Shown here in pieces: positions 16,512 to 27,205 of a DNA stretch of 48,918 nt. Below the pieces are notes generated by a model. That model saw only the letters and a list, made by a program, of their open reading frames with translations, ran no database searches and had not been told where the DNA came from. How positions within the stretch are numbered: position 1 is the stretch's first letter; the number at the start of each line of letters is the position of its first letter. Source of the stretch: Opitutaceae bacterium (GTDB lineage: Bacteria > Verrucomicrobiota > Verrucomicrobiia > Opitutales > Opitutaceae); NCBI GenBank assembly GCA_016711225.1, contig JADJTK010000039.1:1-48918 (forward strand). Reading direction: 5' to 3'. The position numbers were made by a program, and so were the translations under genes.

Positions 16512-17824
16512 CACTTATCTATCCCGCCATCGGCCGGAAGCCGGGCAAACCATTCGTCCGCTCCTGGCAATTGCAGCCACTGGCCATCGCCCGTCTCGCG
16601 GCGATGACACCTCCTGATTGGCAGATTCGATTCTTCGACGACCGGATGGAGTTGATCGACTACGACGCCGCCACCGATCTCGTCGCGATCTCGATCGAGA
16701 CCTACTCCTCCAAGCGGGGCTACCAGATCGCCGCGCGTTTTCGTGCGCGCGGTATCCCGGTGGTGATGGGCGGATACCACGCCACGCTCTGCCCCGACGA
16801 GTGTCGGGAGCACGCCGATGCGGTGTGCGTCGGCGAGGCGGAATCCGTCTGGGCGGACATCCTTCGTGACGGCGCCCGCGGCGCGCTGCAGCCGTTCTAC
16901 CAGGGCGAACGCGGACGCCCGCTGCAGGGGCTTCAGCCCGACCGCGCCATCTTCAAGGACAAGAAGTACCTGCCGGTAGCCTTGGTCGAGACGAGCCGCG
17001 GTTGCCCGTTCCAATGCAACTTCTGTTCGATCGGCGCGGCGTTTCAGGGCAGCTACCGTCGCCGTCCCGTGCAGGAGATCGTCGAGGAACTGCGGCAGGT
17101 CCACGACAAGTATGTGTTCTTCGTCGACGACAACATCGTCGGCGACCCCGCCGGCGCGCGGGAGCTCTTCGACGCGATTGCCCCGTTGGGCATCCAATGG
17201 ATGAGCCAAGGCAGCCTCCACGCGCTGAAGGACGAGACGCTCCTTCGCTCGATGGCCCGGAGCGGCTGCATGGGACTGCTCGTCGGGTTTGAGTCGCTCA
17301 ACGGCGCCAACCTCGCGGCCATGGGCAAACGCATCAACCACGTCGACGACTACGAGGCGGCGCTCGACCGCCTGCGGCGGGCAGGGGTCTTCGTCTACGG
17401 CACCTTTATCTTCGGATACCCGCACGACCGGCCCGAGAGTTTCGACCTCACCGTGCGCTTCGCGAAGAAGGAGCAGATATTCCTCTCGGCGTTCAACCAC
17501 CTCGTTCCCTTCCCGGGCACACCGCTGTACCGCGAGCTCGAGGCCGCCGGCCAACTGCAATACCCCAAGTGGTGGCTCCACGACGACTACCGCTTCGGCC
17601 AGGTGCCGTTCCGCCCGGCCGCCATGAGTGCCGGCGCCATCGAGGAGAATTGCCAGCGCGCCCGCCGCTCCTTCTACACGTGGGGTTCGATCTTCCGCCG
17701 CAGTCTCGATTTCAAGGCAAACAGCCCTACCCCCGGCCGCGCCTGGGCTTTCTGGATGCTCAACTGGATGCTCCGGCGCGAACTCTCCCAGAAGTCGGGC
17801 ATTCCGCTGGGAGGAACCGAGTGA
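16499..17824 (+). CDS. B12-binding-type radical SAM protein 2
   Basis: Protein of 441 aa, intact, paralogous in plan to the preceding gene. It has an N-terminal B12-binding-like domain (DLVAISIETYSSKRGYQIAARF ... VVMGGYHATLCPDE ... VGEAESVW), radical SAM cysteines at 169, 173 and 176 in RGCPFQCNFCSIG, then FVDDNIVGD and a LLVGFESLNGANL strand. The C-terminal segment from about residue 330 is basic and aromatic. The ATG at 16499 lies inside the upstream stop region. The two proteins may act in sequence on one scaffold or form a pair; both belong to families doing methylations or C-C rearrangements at unactivated carbons. Confidence 0.9.
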   Translation: MPRLTLIYPAIGRKPGKPFVRSWQLQPLAIARLAAMTPPDWQIRFFDDRMELIDYDAATDLVAISIETYSSKRGYQIAARFRARGIPVVMGGYHATLCPDECREHADAVCVGEAESVWADILRDGARGALQPFYQGERGRPLQGLQPDRAIFKDKKYLPVALVETSRGCPFQCNFCSIGAAFQGSYRRRPVQEIVEELRQVHDKYVFFVDDNIVGDPAGARELFDAIAPLGIQWMSQGSLHALKDETLLRSMARSGCMGLLVGFESLNGANLAAMGKRINHVDDYEAALDRLRRAGVFVYGTFIFGYPHDRPESFDLTVRFAKKEQIFLSAFNHLVPFPGTPLYRELEAAGQLQYPKWWLHDDYRFGQVPFRPAAMSAGAIEENCQRARRSFYTWGSIFRRSLDFKANSPTPGRAWAFWMLNWMLRRELSQKSGIPLGGTE

Positions 17825-19002
17825 CGAACGGCGGCTCCACCTCGTCGACCCCGGCCGCGCCCACCCTTCCGGCGAATACGACTGTGGGCGCGAGCGGTTT
17901 CCGCTTCTCGCTCGCCACCGACGCGGACAACGCCGAGCTGCTGGCGTTCAGCCGCACCGCCGAGATGCCTGGAGCCCTTCGGATCGCGTTCGACCGCGGC
18001 CCCGACTACCTCGAGTCTCTCTGCGTCGAGGGCCGCCACCACGAGGTTCTGCTCTGCCGCGAGGCCGCCACGGGCGTGCTGGTCGCGACCGGGCACCGCT
18101 CGCTCAAACCGGCGTTCGTCGACGGTGCGCCCCTCTCCCTCGGCTACCTCGGCGGTCTCCACGTGGCACCGTCGGTCCGCAGTGCCCAACTACTCACCGA
18201 CGGCTACGCCTCGCTGGGAGCCCTCCATGAGCTCCGCCCGGCCGCGCTCTACCTGACCACGATCATGGAGGCCAACGCGCCCGCGCAGGCGGTCCTCCGC
18301 TCGCGCCGACTCGGGCTGCCCGCCTACCACGATCTCGGCCGGTTCTGCTGCATGGCAATCGATGGGCGCAGCGGCTTCAACGCCCCCGCCACGAACGGCC
18401 TCTCCGTACGGCGAGCCACCGTCGCCGACGGGGCCGCGCTAGTCGCATTTCTTCACCGCGAAGGTCGCACCAAGCAGTTCTTCCCAGAATACAGAGTCGA
18501 GGATTTTGGCCGCCCGGACGGCTTGCTGGCCCATCTGGATTGGTCGGACGTCCTCCTCGCATTCCGGCGCGACGAAATCGTTGGCACGCTCGCCGCCTGG
18601 GATCAGCGCAAGCTCCGCCGCTGGCGCATCGCGGGCTACGTCCCATGGCTGCGCGCACTGCGCTTTCCGCTCAACCTTCTGACCCGCCTACGCGGGATGC
18701 CGTCGTTGCCGCCTCCCAACGCGCCACTTGACTATTTCATCCTCTCGCTCGTGTGCGTTCGAGACAACGACCGCACCGTCTTCCGAGTCCTGCTCGACGC
18801 AGCCGTTCGTGATCGGAGCCACCGCGTCTCGTTCTTCATCGCCGGTCTCCACGAACGTGATCCACTGCTCCCCGAACTCGCAAACCATCCCCACGTTCCG
18901 CTGTACAGCCTGCTCTACGCCGTAGCGTGGGAAGACGGAGAACGTGCCCTCAGCGCGCTGGACCGCCTCCGAATCCCTTATGTGGAAACGGGCTCACTGT
19001 GA
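17821..19002 (+). CDS. GNAT-family acyltransferase-like protein (tandem domains)
   Basis: Protein of 393 aa starting at a GTG that overlaps the upstream stop (GTGA). Residues ~25-190 look like a GNAT fold (FRFSLATDADNAELLAFSR ... LGYLGGLHVAPSVRSAQLLTDGYASL, with the strand-loop that binds the CoA pyrophosphate, then ANAPAQAVLRSRRLGLPAYHDLG). A second, weaker GNAT-like half follows from LSVRRATVADGAALVAFL. Proteins of this type N-acylate amines or act as aminoacyl transferases. The substrate is unknown. Its stop and the next ATG overlap as TGATG. Confidence 0.75.
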   Translation: MTNGGSTSSTPAAPTLPANTTVGASGFRFSLATDADNAELLAFSRTAEMPGALRIAFDRGPDYLESLCVEGRHHEVLLCREAATGVLVATGHRSLKPAFVDGAPLSLGYLGGLHVAPSVRSAQLLTDGYASLGALHELRPAALYLTTIMEANAPAQAVLRSRRLGLPAYHDLGRFCCMAIDGRSGFNAPATNGLSVRRATVADGAALVAFLHREGRTKQFFPEYRVEDFGRPDGLLAHLDWSDVLLAFRRDEIVGTLAAWDQRKLRRWRIAGYVPWLRALRFPLNLLTRLRGMPSLPPPNAPLDYFILSLVCVRDNDRTVFRVLLDAAVRDRSHRVSFFIAGLHERDPLLPELANHPHVPLYSLLYAVAWEDGERALSALDRLRIPYVETGSL

Positions 19003-19700
19003 TGCACCTCCGAGCGCAGACGATCGCAGTGGGCGAGCTCACCTCGGCGCAGCGCGCGGCCATGTTCCGCTTGATGGATGCCCATTACGCTGGCGTGACG
19101 GAGCCGCAATTCCTCGCCGACCTCCAGACGAAGCAATGGGTGATTCTGTTGAGCGATGCCGAGCGACTCTGCGGCTTCTCGACCCAGGTGATGTTCGACC
19201 ACCTCGCCGATGGCAGAGCCGTGAAGGTCGTGTTTTCCGGCGACACCATCATCGACAGAGCCCATTGGGGTTCGCTGGCGCTGCCGCTGGCGTGGGGCCG
19301 GCTCATGCTCTCCCTGCTGGCCGCCCACCCCGGCACCGAGGTCTATTGGCTCCTCACCAGCAAAGGCTACAAGACCTACCGATTCCTCCCCGTGTTCTTC
19401 CACGAGTTCACCCCGTGCCACACCCACGAGGCGTCGCCCCTTGAGCGCAACCTGCTGAACAGTGCAGCCACCGCCCGGTTCGGTGCTCGCTTCGACCCGG
19501 CCACTGGCATCCTGCGCGCCCAGCCGGGAGCCCAGCGTTTGCGGGAAGGCATCGCCGAACTCGACACCCAGCGACTCGCCGACCCGCACATCGCGCACTT
19601 CCAGAAACTGAATCCCGGCCATCGGCAAGGAGATGAACTCGTCTGTCTGGCCCGCTTCCACCCCGACAACGTGACCGAGTTCATTCGTCGCCGTTTCTAA
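19002..19700 (+). CDS. Uncharacterised GNAT-like protein
   Basis: Protein of 232 aa. The order of elements (LTSAQRAAMFRLMDAHYAG, CGFSTQVMF, VKVVFSGDTIIDRAHWGSLALP, WLLTSKGYKTYRFLPVFFHEFTP) suggests an acetyltransferase-like alpha/beta fold without a canonical Q/RxxGxG/A loop. I do not recognise a named family. It sits between a GNAT and the GH3 enzyme with 1-nt spacing to the latter, so a joint role in an acylation or condensation step is likely (inference from context). Confidence 0.6.
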   Translation: MHLRAQTIAVGELTSAQRAAMFRLMDAHYAGVTEPQFLADLQTKQWVILLSDAERLCGFSTQVMFDHLADGRAVKVVFSGDTIIDRAHWGSLALPLAWGRLMLSLLAAHPGTEVYWLLTSKGYKTYRFLPVFFHEFTPCHTHEASPLERNLLNSAATARFGARFDPATGILRAQPGAQRLREGIAELDTQRLADPHIAHFQKLNPGHRQGDELVCLARFHPDNVTEFIRRRF

Positions 19701-19701
19701 G

Positions 19702-21273
19702 ATGCTCCTGCCGGAACTCACTCGGCGCCTCGTCAACGGCGCCTGGATCGCCAACTGTTCCCGGGCCCACCGCCGGTTCACCACCGCCCTCGGCCTTATC
19801 AAAAAGACGCAGCACCACCGCCTCCTCGCTCTGCTACGGCGTAACGCCCACACCCGGTTCGGCGAGGCCCACGGATTCGCGGGGATCCGCTCGATCGCCG
19901 AATTCCAGCAACGAGTTCCGATCACGCCGTACGCTGCGCTGGCACCGCACATCGAAGCCATCGCCAACGGCGAGACCGGCGTCCTCACCGCCGAGCCTGT
20001 CCGCCTCTTTCAGCCCACCAGCGGCTCGACGTCCGGCACCAAGCTCATCCCCTGGACGGCGGGCGTCGCTCAGGAGTTCCGCTGCGGCATCGATCCTTGG
20101 TTACACACGCTTTACCGCCGCCGCCCCGAGCTCCTCCGTGGCACCGCCTACTGGTCAATTTCCCCACCGTCCACCGCACCACGAACCCACGGCCACCTAC
20201 GCGTGGGCTTCGATCACGATTCCAGCTATCTCGGCTTTCTCGGCCAAAAGCTCTTCTCGCTCGTCAGCGCAGCGCCGGCGCAGGTTGCACAAACCCGCGA
20301 CATCACCGAATTCAGAACCCGCACCTTGCTGGCGCTTCTGGCGGATGAAAGCCTCAGCCTGATCTCGGTCTGGAGTCCGACCTTCCTCACCACACTGCTC
20401 GACGAGTTTCTCGCGCGCCAAGACGAGATCCTCGCCCTACTGGTCGCAAACCGCCGCTCCGGCTCCCGGAAGCGAGCCGAGTACCTCCAGTCCCTTCTTC
20501 GCACTGGCCACACTCCCGGCCTGTTCGAGCAGGTGTGGCCCAAGCTCGCCCACCTCAGTTGCTGGACTCACGGCCCAAGCGATACCTACGCCACGAATCT
20601 GCGCCGGCACTTCCCCTCCGTGGAGATTCAAGGCAAAGGCCTGGTTGCCACCGAGGCGTTTGTGTCTCTCCCGCTCCTTGCGAATGCCGATCCCGTATTG
20701 GCCGTGACCTCCCACTTCTTCGAGTTCCAATCCCCGGAGACCGGACAGCTTTCGTTGGCCCATGAACTCGTTGCCGGGGGCGAATACGACGTAATCGTCA
20801 CCACTGGCGGTGGCCTCTACCGCTATCCGCTGGGCGACCGCGTCCGCGTCACTGGCTTCGTCCAAGACGCTCCCTGTCTACGCTTCGTCGGTCGGGGCAA
20901 CCTCGTCTCAGACCTCTTCGGCGAGAAACTTCATGGAGCCTTCGTGCAGCAAGTCATTAACCGCGCCCTCGCGGAGCAGCATATCCAAGCCCGTTTTGCC
21001 CTGCTGGCACCAGTGCCCGCCGCCGCCAGCACCGCCTACACCCTCTTCCTCGCAGCAGACACGATTCCGTCCCCCGAAACACTGCGCCAGAGTCTGGAAC
21101 TTGGCTTGACCGAGAACTTCCATTACGCCCACTGCCGTCACCTCGGCCAGCTTGCCCACTCCCGGCTCTTCCGCATTCAAGAGGATCCGCATTCCGCCGA
21201 GACCGTCTTCCAGCAAGAAATGGTATCTCGGGGGGCCGGCTGGGGGCGGGGGGGGCGGGGCGCCGTGGCCTAG
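19702..21273 (+). CDS. GH3-family acyl-adenylate/amide synthetase-like protein (C-terminus disturbed)
   Basis: About 523 aa. Matches the GH3 acyl-acid-amido synthetase family, which adenylates a carboxylic acid and transfers it to an amino acid or amine. Seen: the ATP-binding PTSGSTSGTKLIPWT, QGKGLVATEAFVSLP, TTGGGLYRYPLGDRVRVTGF and the C-domain FFEFQSPETGQ. The last ~15 residues (after QQEMVSRG) are abnormal Gly/Arg-rich. The DNA there is a run of G tracts, and a neighbouring frame resumes with PTTLNTRRPINGSRFD, which looks like the missing GH3 tail. The gene is therefore probably longer, ending near 21330, with the frame lost in the G-rich run. It is the last gene of the cluster. Confidence 0.82.
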   Translation: MLLPELTRRLVNGAWIANCSRAHRRFTTALGLIKKTQHHRLLALLRRNAHTRFGEAHGFAGIRSIAEFQQRVPITPYAALAPHIEAIANGETGVLTAEPVRLFQPTSGSTSGTKLIPWTAGVAQEFRCGIDPWLHTLYRRRPELLRGTAYWSISPPSTAPRTHGHLRVGFDHDSSYLGFLGQKLFSLVSAAPAQVAQTRDITEFRTRTLLALLADESLSLISVWSPTFLTTLLDEFLARQDEILALLVANRRSGSRKRAEYLQSLLRTGHTPGLFEQVWPKLAHLSCWTHGPSDTYATNLRRHFPSVEIQGKGLVATEAFVSLPLLANADPVLAVTSHFFEFQSPETGQLSLAHELVAGGEYDVIVTTGGGLYRYPLGDRVRVTGFVQDAPCLRFVGRGNLVSDLFGEKLHGAFVQQVINRALAEQHIQARFALLAPVPAAASTAYTLFLAADTIPSPETLRQSLELGLTENFHYAHCRHLGQLAHSRLFRIQEDPHSAETVFQQEMVSRGAGWGRGGRGAVA

Positions 21274-21388
21274 CCCAACCACGCTCAACACGCGAAGGCC
21301 CATCAATGGTTCACGCTTCGACCGGGGATGGGGCCCCGCGGCGGGGCCCCCGGGGGGGGTCGGGCCGGCCCGGCCCCGGCGGGGGGGG
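21230..21388 (+). other. Extreme G-rich tracts at the GH3 3' end
   Basis: Two G-rich blocks. At 21230-21260, runs of 6, 5, 8 and 4 G are separated by 1-6 nt, a strong G-quadruplex pattern. At 21324-21388, alternating G and C runs include GGGGCCCCGCGGCGGGGCCC. They lie exactly where the GH3 reading frame breaks down. Poly-G miscalling from two-colour sequencing chemistry is a serious alternative. The rest of 21274-21566 shows no convincing gene. Confidence 0.6.
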
Positions 21389-21566
21389 CACACGTTTCGA
21401 CCCAGGAGGCATTGGGCAACTCGACCGCCATCCCGGCTGGGAACGGCGCGGTTCTGGCGCGAAACTTCGAGGAAAACTGGCACCCCTTTGACCAACAGGT
21501 CAGCCGTAGCTTCCCCGCCACAGTACTCATCTGAGCTGCCACGGAACGAACCGGTCGTGCCCACTC

Positions 21567-24512
<2,946 letters not shown>

Positions 24513-24577
24513 GTCGCCACCTGTCGGGTTCACGCGTGCGCGGCCCATCGACGCGGCCGCCACGGAAATCGCAAACT

Positions 24578-24622
24578 GGGGGTAAAAGCGCCACGGACCG
24601 GCTCGTGGAGCCGTTTTCCCGT
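24578..24622 (+). promoter_or_regulatory. Conserved hairpin element upstream of the beta-helix gene (copy 1)
   Basis: GGTAAAAGCGC is followed after exactly 23 nt by TTTCCCGT. An identical arrangement (same two boxes, same 23-nt spacing) precedes the gene at 27206. GGG and AAAA can pair with TTTT and CCC across the element. It ends 65 nt before the ATG at 24687. Confidence 0.5.
24599..24617 (+). terminator. Possible terminator after the U32 gene
   Basis: CGGCTC-GTG-GAGCCG hairpin followed by TTTT, about 90 nt past the U32 stop. The stem is short (6 bp). The same bases form part of the larger conserved hairpin described at 24578-24622, so terminator and regulator are alternatives. Confidence 0.5.
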
Positions 24623-24686
24623 AGCCCGGCTTCAGACACCACGGTCATGGTTTGACCGCGCTACAACCGCGCGCGACGCCCCCGCC

Positions 24687-26930
24687 ATGAAACCCTTCTC
24701 CACTCTCATCCGCCTCGTCTGGCTGCTGGCGCTGCCGTTTTCCGCCCCCGCGCAGACCGCGTTCAACGCCTCGCTCCAGACCACCGCCAACGGCGACCTC
24801 GTGCTCCACTGGCCGGGCACGGACAACAAGCTCTATCAAATCGAGTCTTCGCCGGACCTGAGTACCTGGACCGCCCGCCCCGGGGTGATCACCGGGACCG
24901 ACGGCGAATTCAGCACAGTCGTGCGCACCGCCGGCACCACCGATCCGGCGCGCCAGTTCTGGCGCGTGACCGCAGCCGATGCCGCCGCGGTCGTGGCGAT
25001 TGGCGGCGACCGCCAAGTGTCGCTCACCTGGAAGATTATCCCCGGCACCTCCTTCTACCGGGTCAAGCGCGGCCCGCACGGCGGCCCCTACGCCCTCATC
25101 GGCACGAATACCCACCCATACTTCAACGACACGGGACTGACCAACGGCACGCCCTACTCCTACGTCGTCTCCGCCGTCGCCGGCGCAACCGAGGGCGCCG
25201 ACTCCGCCGAAGTTTCTGCCACGCCCACCGCCCTCGGCACCGAACTCTGCCTGGTCGCCAGCCGCACCACCGGCGTCGCCCCGCTCTCGGTCTTCTTCGA
25301 CGTGACTCCGTCGCCACAGTTTGCCGACGGCTCCTACATCGACGCCACCTGCCTGTGGAATTTCGACGCCGACAACCTCGACCCCGCCGCGCCCTACCGT
25401 ACCGGGAACGGCTTCGTCGCCGCCCACGTCTTCGACCAGCCCGGCACCTACCGCATCACGGTGAATGCCTACGACCGCAACGGCGCCCGCTCCGCTCTGG
25501 AGACGACGGTCACCGTACTGCCGTTCACCGGCACGACCTACTACGTCGCAGCCAACGGCCTCGACTCCAACCCCGGCACGATCGACGCGCCGTGGCAGCA
25601 TTTCAGTTACGCAGTCGGGCGGATTAAGACTCCGAACACCCGCGTGCTCTTCCGCAACGGCGACACCTTCCACACCACCTTCGTGCTGAACACGGCGAAA
25701 GGCCCGATCATCCTCGGCGGCTACAGCGCGCCGGCGGCACCCTCCTCCGCCAAACCCGTGATCTACTCCGACGCAGTCGACACCGATTGGTGGACCCTGG
25801 TGGTCGGGAGCGATTGGCGCGTGATGGATCTGGCCTTCACTTCGGGCGGCGCTACCTCCGGGCGCAGCGGCACGCCGCGTTACCCCGGCGCCCTCTTCAT
25901 CAATACCAACGACCGGCACAGCCTCCTCTACCGCCTCACCGAGTACAACGTCAGCAACTGCGGCATGAACGTAGGCGGCCGTTACAACACCGAGGCCCTC
26001 AACGAGTACCGCGACTGTGGCGCCTCCGGCTTCTGCGCCGGCGGTAACGGCGTCGCCGTCATCGGAAACTGGACCCACGACAGCAACAACAACAAGCCCG
26101 AGCACGGGCTGCGCATCCAGGGCGGCACCCGTCACTATGTCGCCCACAACATCTTCGACGACCGCTACGCCAACTTCGACGAGGTCACCATCCGCGGCGA
26201 CACCGACAAGATCGTCCTCTACCGCAACACCATCTCCGGCCTGCTCGGCATCTGGCCGCAGAACCGCAACTCCGCCAACGAGCACGCGCATCACATCACC
26301 GCCGACTCGAACCTGTTTCTCGGGAAATCAGGCTACAGCTACAACCGCATGTCCGCCATCAGCCTCCACGCCCGCGAGATCACGATCCGCAACAATCTCT
26401 TCTCCGACTACTCCTACCAGATCACAGTCGAGGACGACACCGTCATCGGCCCCTCCAGCGACATCCGCATCTACAACAATACCGCCGTCGGCGTGTCCCA
26501 CGACAGCGACTTCCGCTTCGTGCTCGCCAACTCCGTCTGCGCACGCCTCGACATCCGCAACAACCTCCTGCGCGACACCACCGGCCTCAACGCCGGGCAC
26601 TTCTTTCTCTCGACCTACGGCGGAACCGGCGCGCTTGATGGGTTCTCCGACTACAACCGATTCTTCAGCCCCGGCTGGACCGAGGCCCAGAAGCCACTCT
26701 TCCCCCTCGGCACCCTCCCGGTCTGGCGCGCGGCCACCGGCATGGATCTCCACAGCGCCATCATCGATCCGCTGCTCCTCAGCCTCGACGCCGCCAGCGC
26801 CGACTTCGGCAAGCTCAGTCCGTCCAGCCCGCTCAAGGACGCCGGCACCCGCACGCCGGTCGCTGTCGACCATTTCGGCAACCTCCGCGACGCCGCCCCG
26901 GACATCGGAGCCTTCGAGATCGCACCATAG
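24687..26930 (+). CDS. Secreted Fn3/PKD/right-handed beta-helix protein
   Basis: Intact protein of 747 aa. Signal peptide ends near APAQ (residue ~25). The shared module (GDLVLHWPGTDNKLYQIESS ... ARQFWRV) covers ~35-95. A Fn3-like unit (VSLTWKIIPGTSFYRVKRG ... YVVSAVAG) is at ~105-185, a PKD-like region (VAPLSVFFDVTPSPQF ... PGTYRITVNAYDRNG) at ~190-290. A right-handed parallel beta-helix follows, starting TTYYVAANGLDSNPG, with repeated IRNN/IYNNT turns. It ends in DIGAFEIAP, the usual closing strand. Such helices bind or cleave polysaccharides, but no lyase catalytic set is obvious. A near-identical but frameshift-riddled copy lies at 46685-48918. Confidence 0.85.
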   Translation: MKPFSTLIRLVWLLALPFSAPAQTAFNASLQTTANGDLVLHWPGTDNKLYQIESSPDLSTWTARPGVITGTDGEFSTVVRTAGTTDPARQFWRVTAADAAAVVAIGGDRQVSLTWKIIPGTSFYRVKRGPHGGPYALIGTNTHPYFNDTGLTNGTPYSYVVSAVAGATEGADSAEVSATPTALGTELCLVASRTTGVAPLSVFFDVTPSPQFADGSYIDATCLWNFDADNLDPAAPYRTGNGFVAAHVFDQPGTYRITVNAYDRNGARSALETTVTVLPFTGTTYYVAANGLDSNPGTIDAPWQHFSYAVGRIKTPNTRVLFRNGDTFHTTFVLNTAKGPIILGGYSAPAAPSSAKPVIYSDAVDTDWWTLVVGSDWRVMDLAFTSGGATSGRSGTPRYPGALFINTNDRHSLLYRLTEYNVSNCGMNVGGRYNTEALNEYRDCGASGFCAGGNGVAVIGNWTHDSNNNKPEHGLRIQGGTRHYVAHNIFDDRYANFDEVTIRGDTDKIVLYRNTISGLLGIWPQNRNSANEHAHHITADSNLFLGKSGYSYNRMSAISLHAREITIRNNLFSDYSYQITVEDDTVIGPSSDIRIYNNTAVGVSHDSDFRFVLANSVCARLDIRNNLLRDTTGLNAGHFFLSTYGGTGALDGFSDYNRFFSPGWTEAQKPLFPLGTLPVWRAATGMDLHSAIIDPLLLSLDAASADFGKLSPSSPLKDAGTRTPVAVDHFGNLRDAAPDIGAFEIAP

Positions 26931-27079
26931 GACTATTCCGGCAGGGACTCCGCCTCGTATTCTTCGCGGCGAAGCACACTGGGGCGGCGTCCGCGTCGGC
27001 ACAGAAACGCGGCACGCGTTGGCTTGGGGTCTCCCGCGCAGCCGAGGCCTTTCAACTGCGGCCCGCGTTCGCCAACAGA

Positions 27080-27122
27080 GGGTAAAAGCGCTCCCCCAAA
27101 GGCAGCAAAAGCGCTTTCCCGT
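27080..27122 (+). promoter_or_regulatory. Conserved hairpin element upstream of the large GH-like gene (copy 2)
   Basis: GGGTAAAAGCGC ... TTTCCCGT with 23-nt spacing as at 24578-24622. Here AAAGCGCT (27085-27092) pairs with AGCGCTTT (27110-27117), extended by GGG/CCC, giving an 11-bp stem with a 2-nt bulge. It ends 84 nt before the ATG at 27206. The rest of 26931-27205 shows no gene. Confidence 0.5.
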
Positions 27123-27205
27123 CGCCCACCCACTGCGCTCCGGATCTCGTCTTCGCGTCTCTCGGCCCCCACCGACGGATTCACGCCTGCGAACCCACAC
27201 TCGCC

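Noticed and set aside
13867..17824. RiPP pathway with radical SAM maturases
   Set aside because: No short precursor peptide ORF or leader-binding domain was seen next to the radical SAM genes.
24645..26294. Minus-strand frame opposite the beta-helix gene
   Set aside because: Repetitive GVG/DVG-like sequence mirrors the sense repeats; no start signal or domain.
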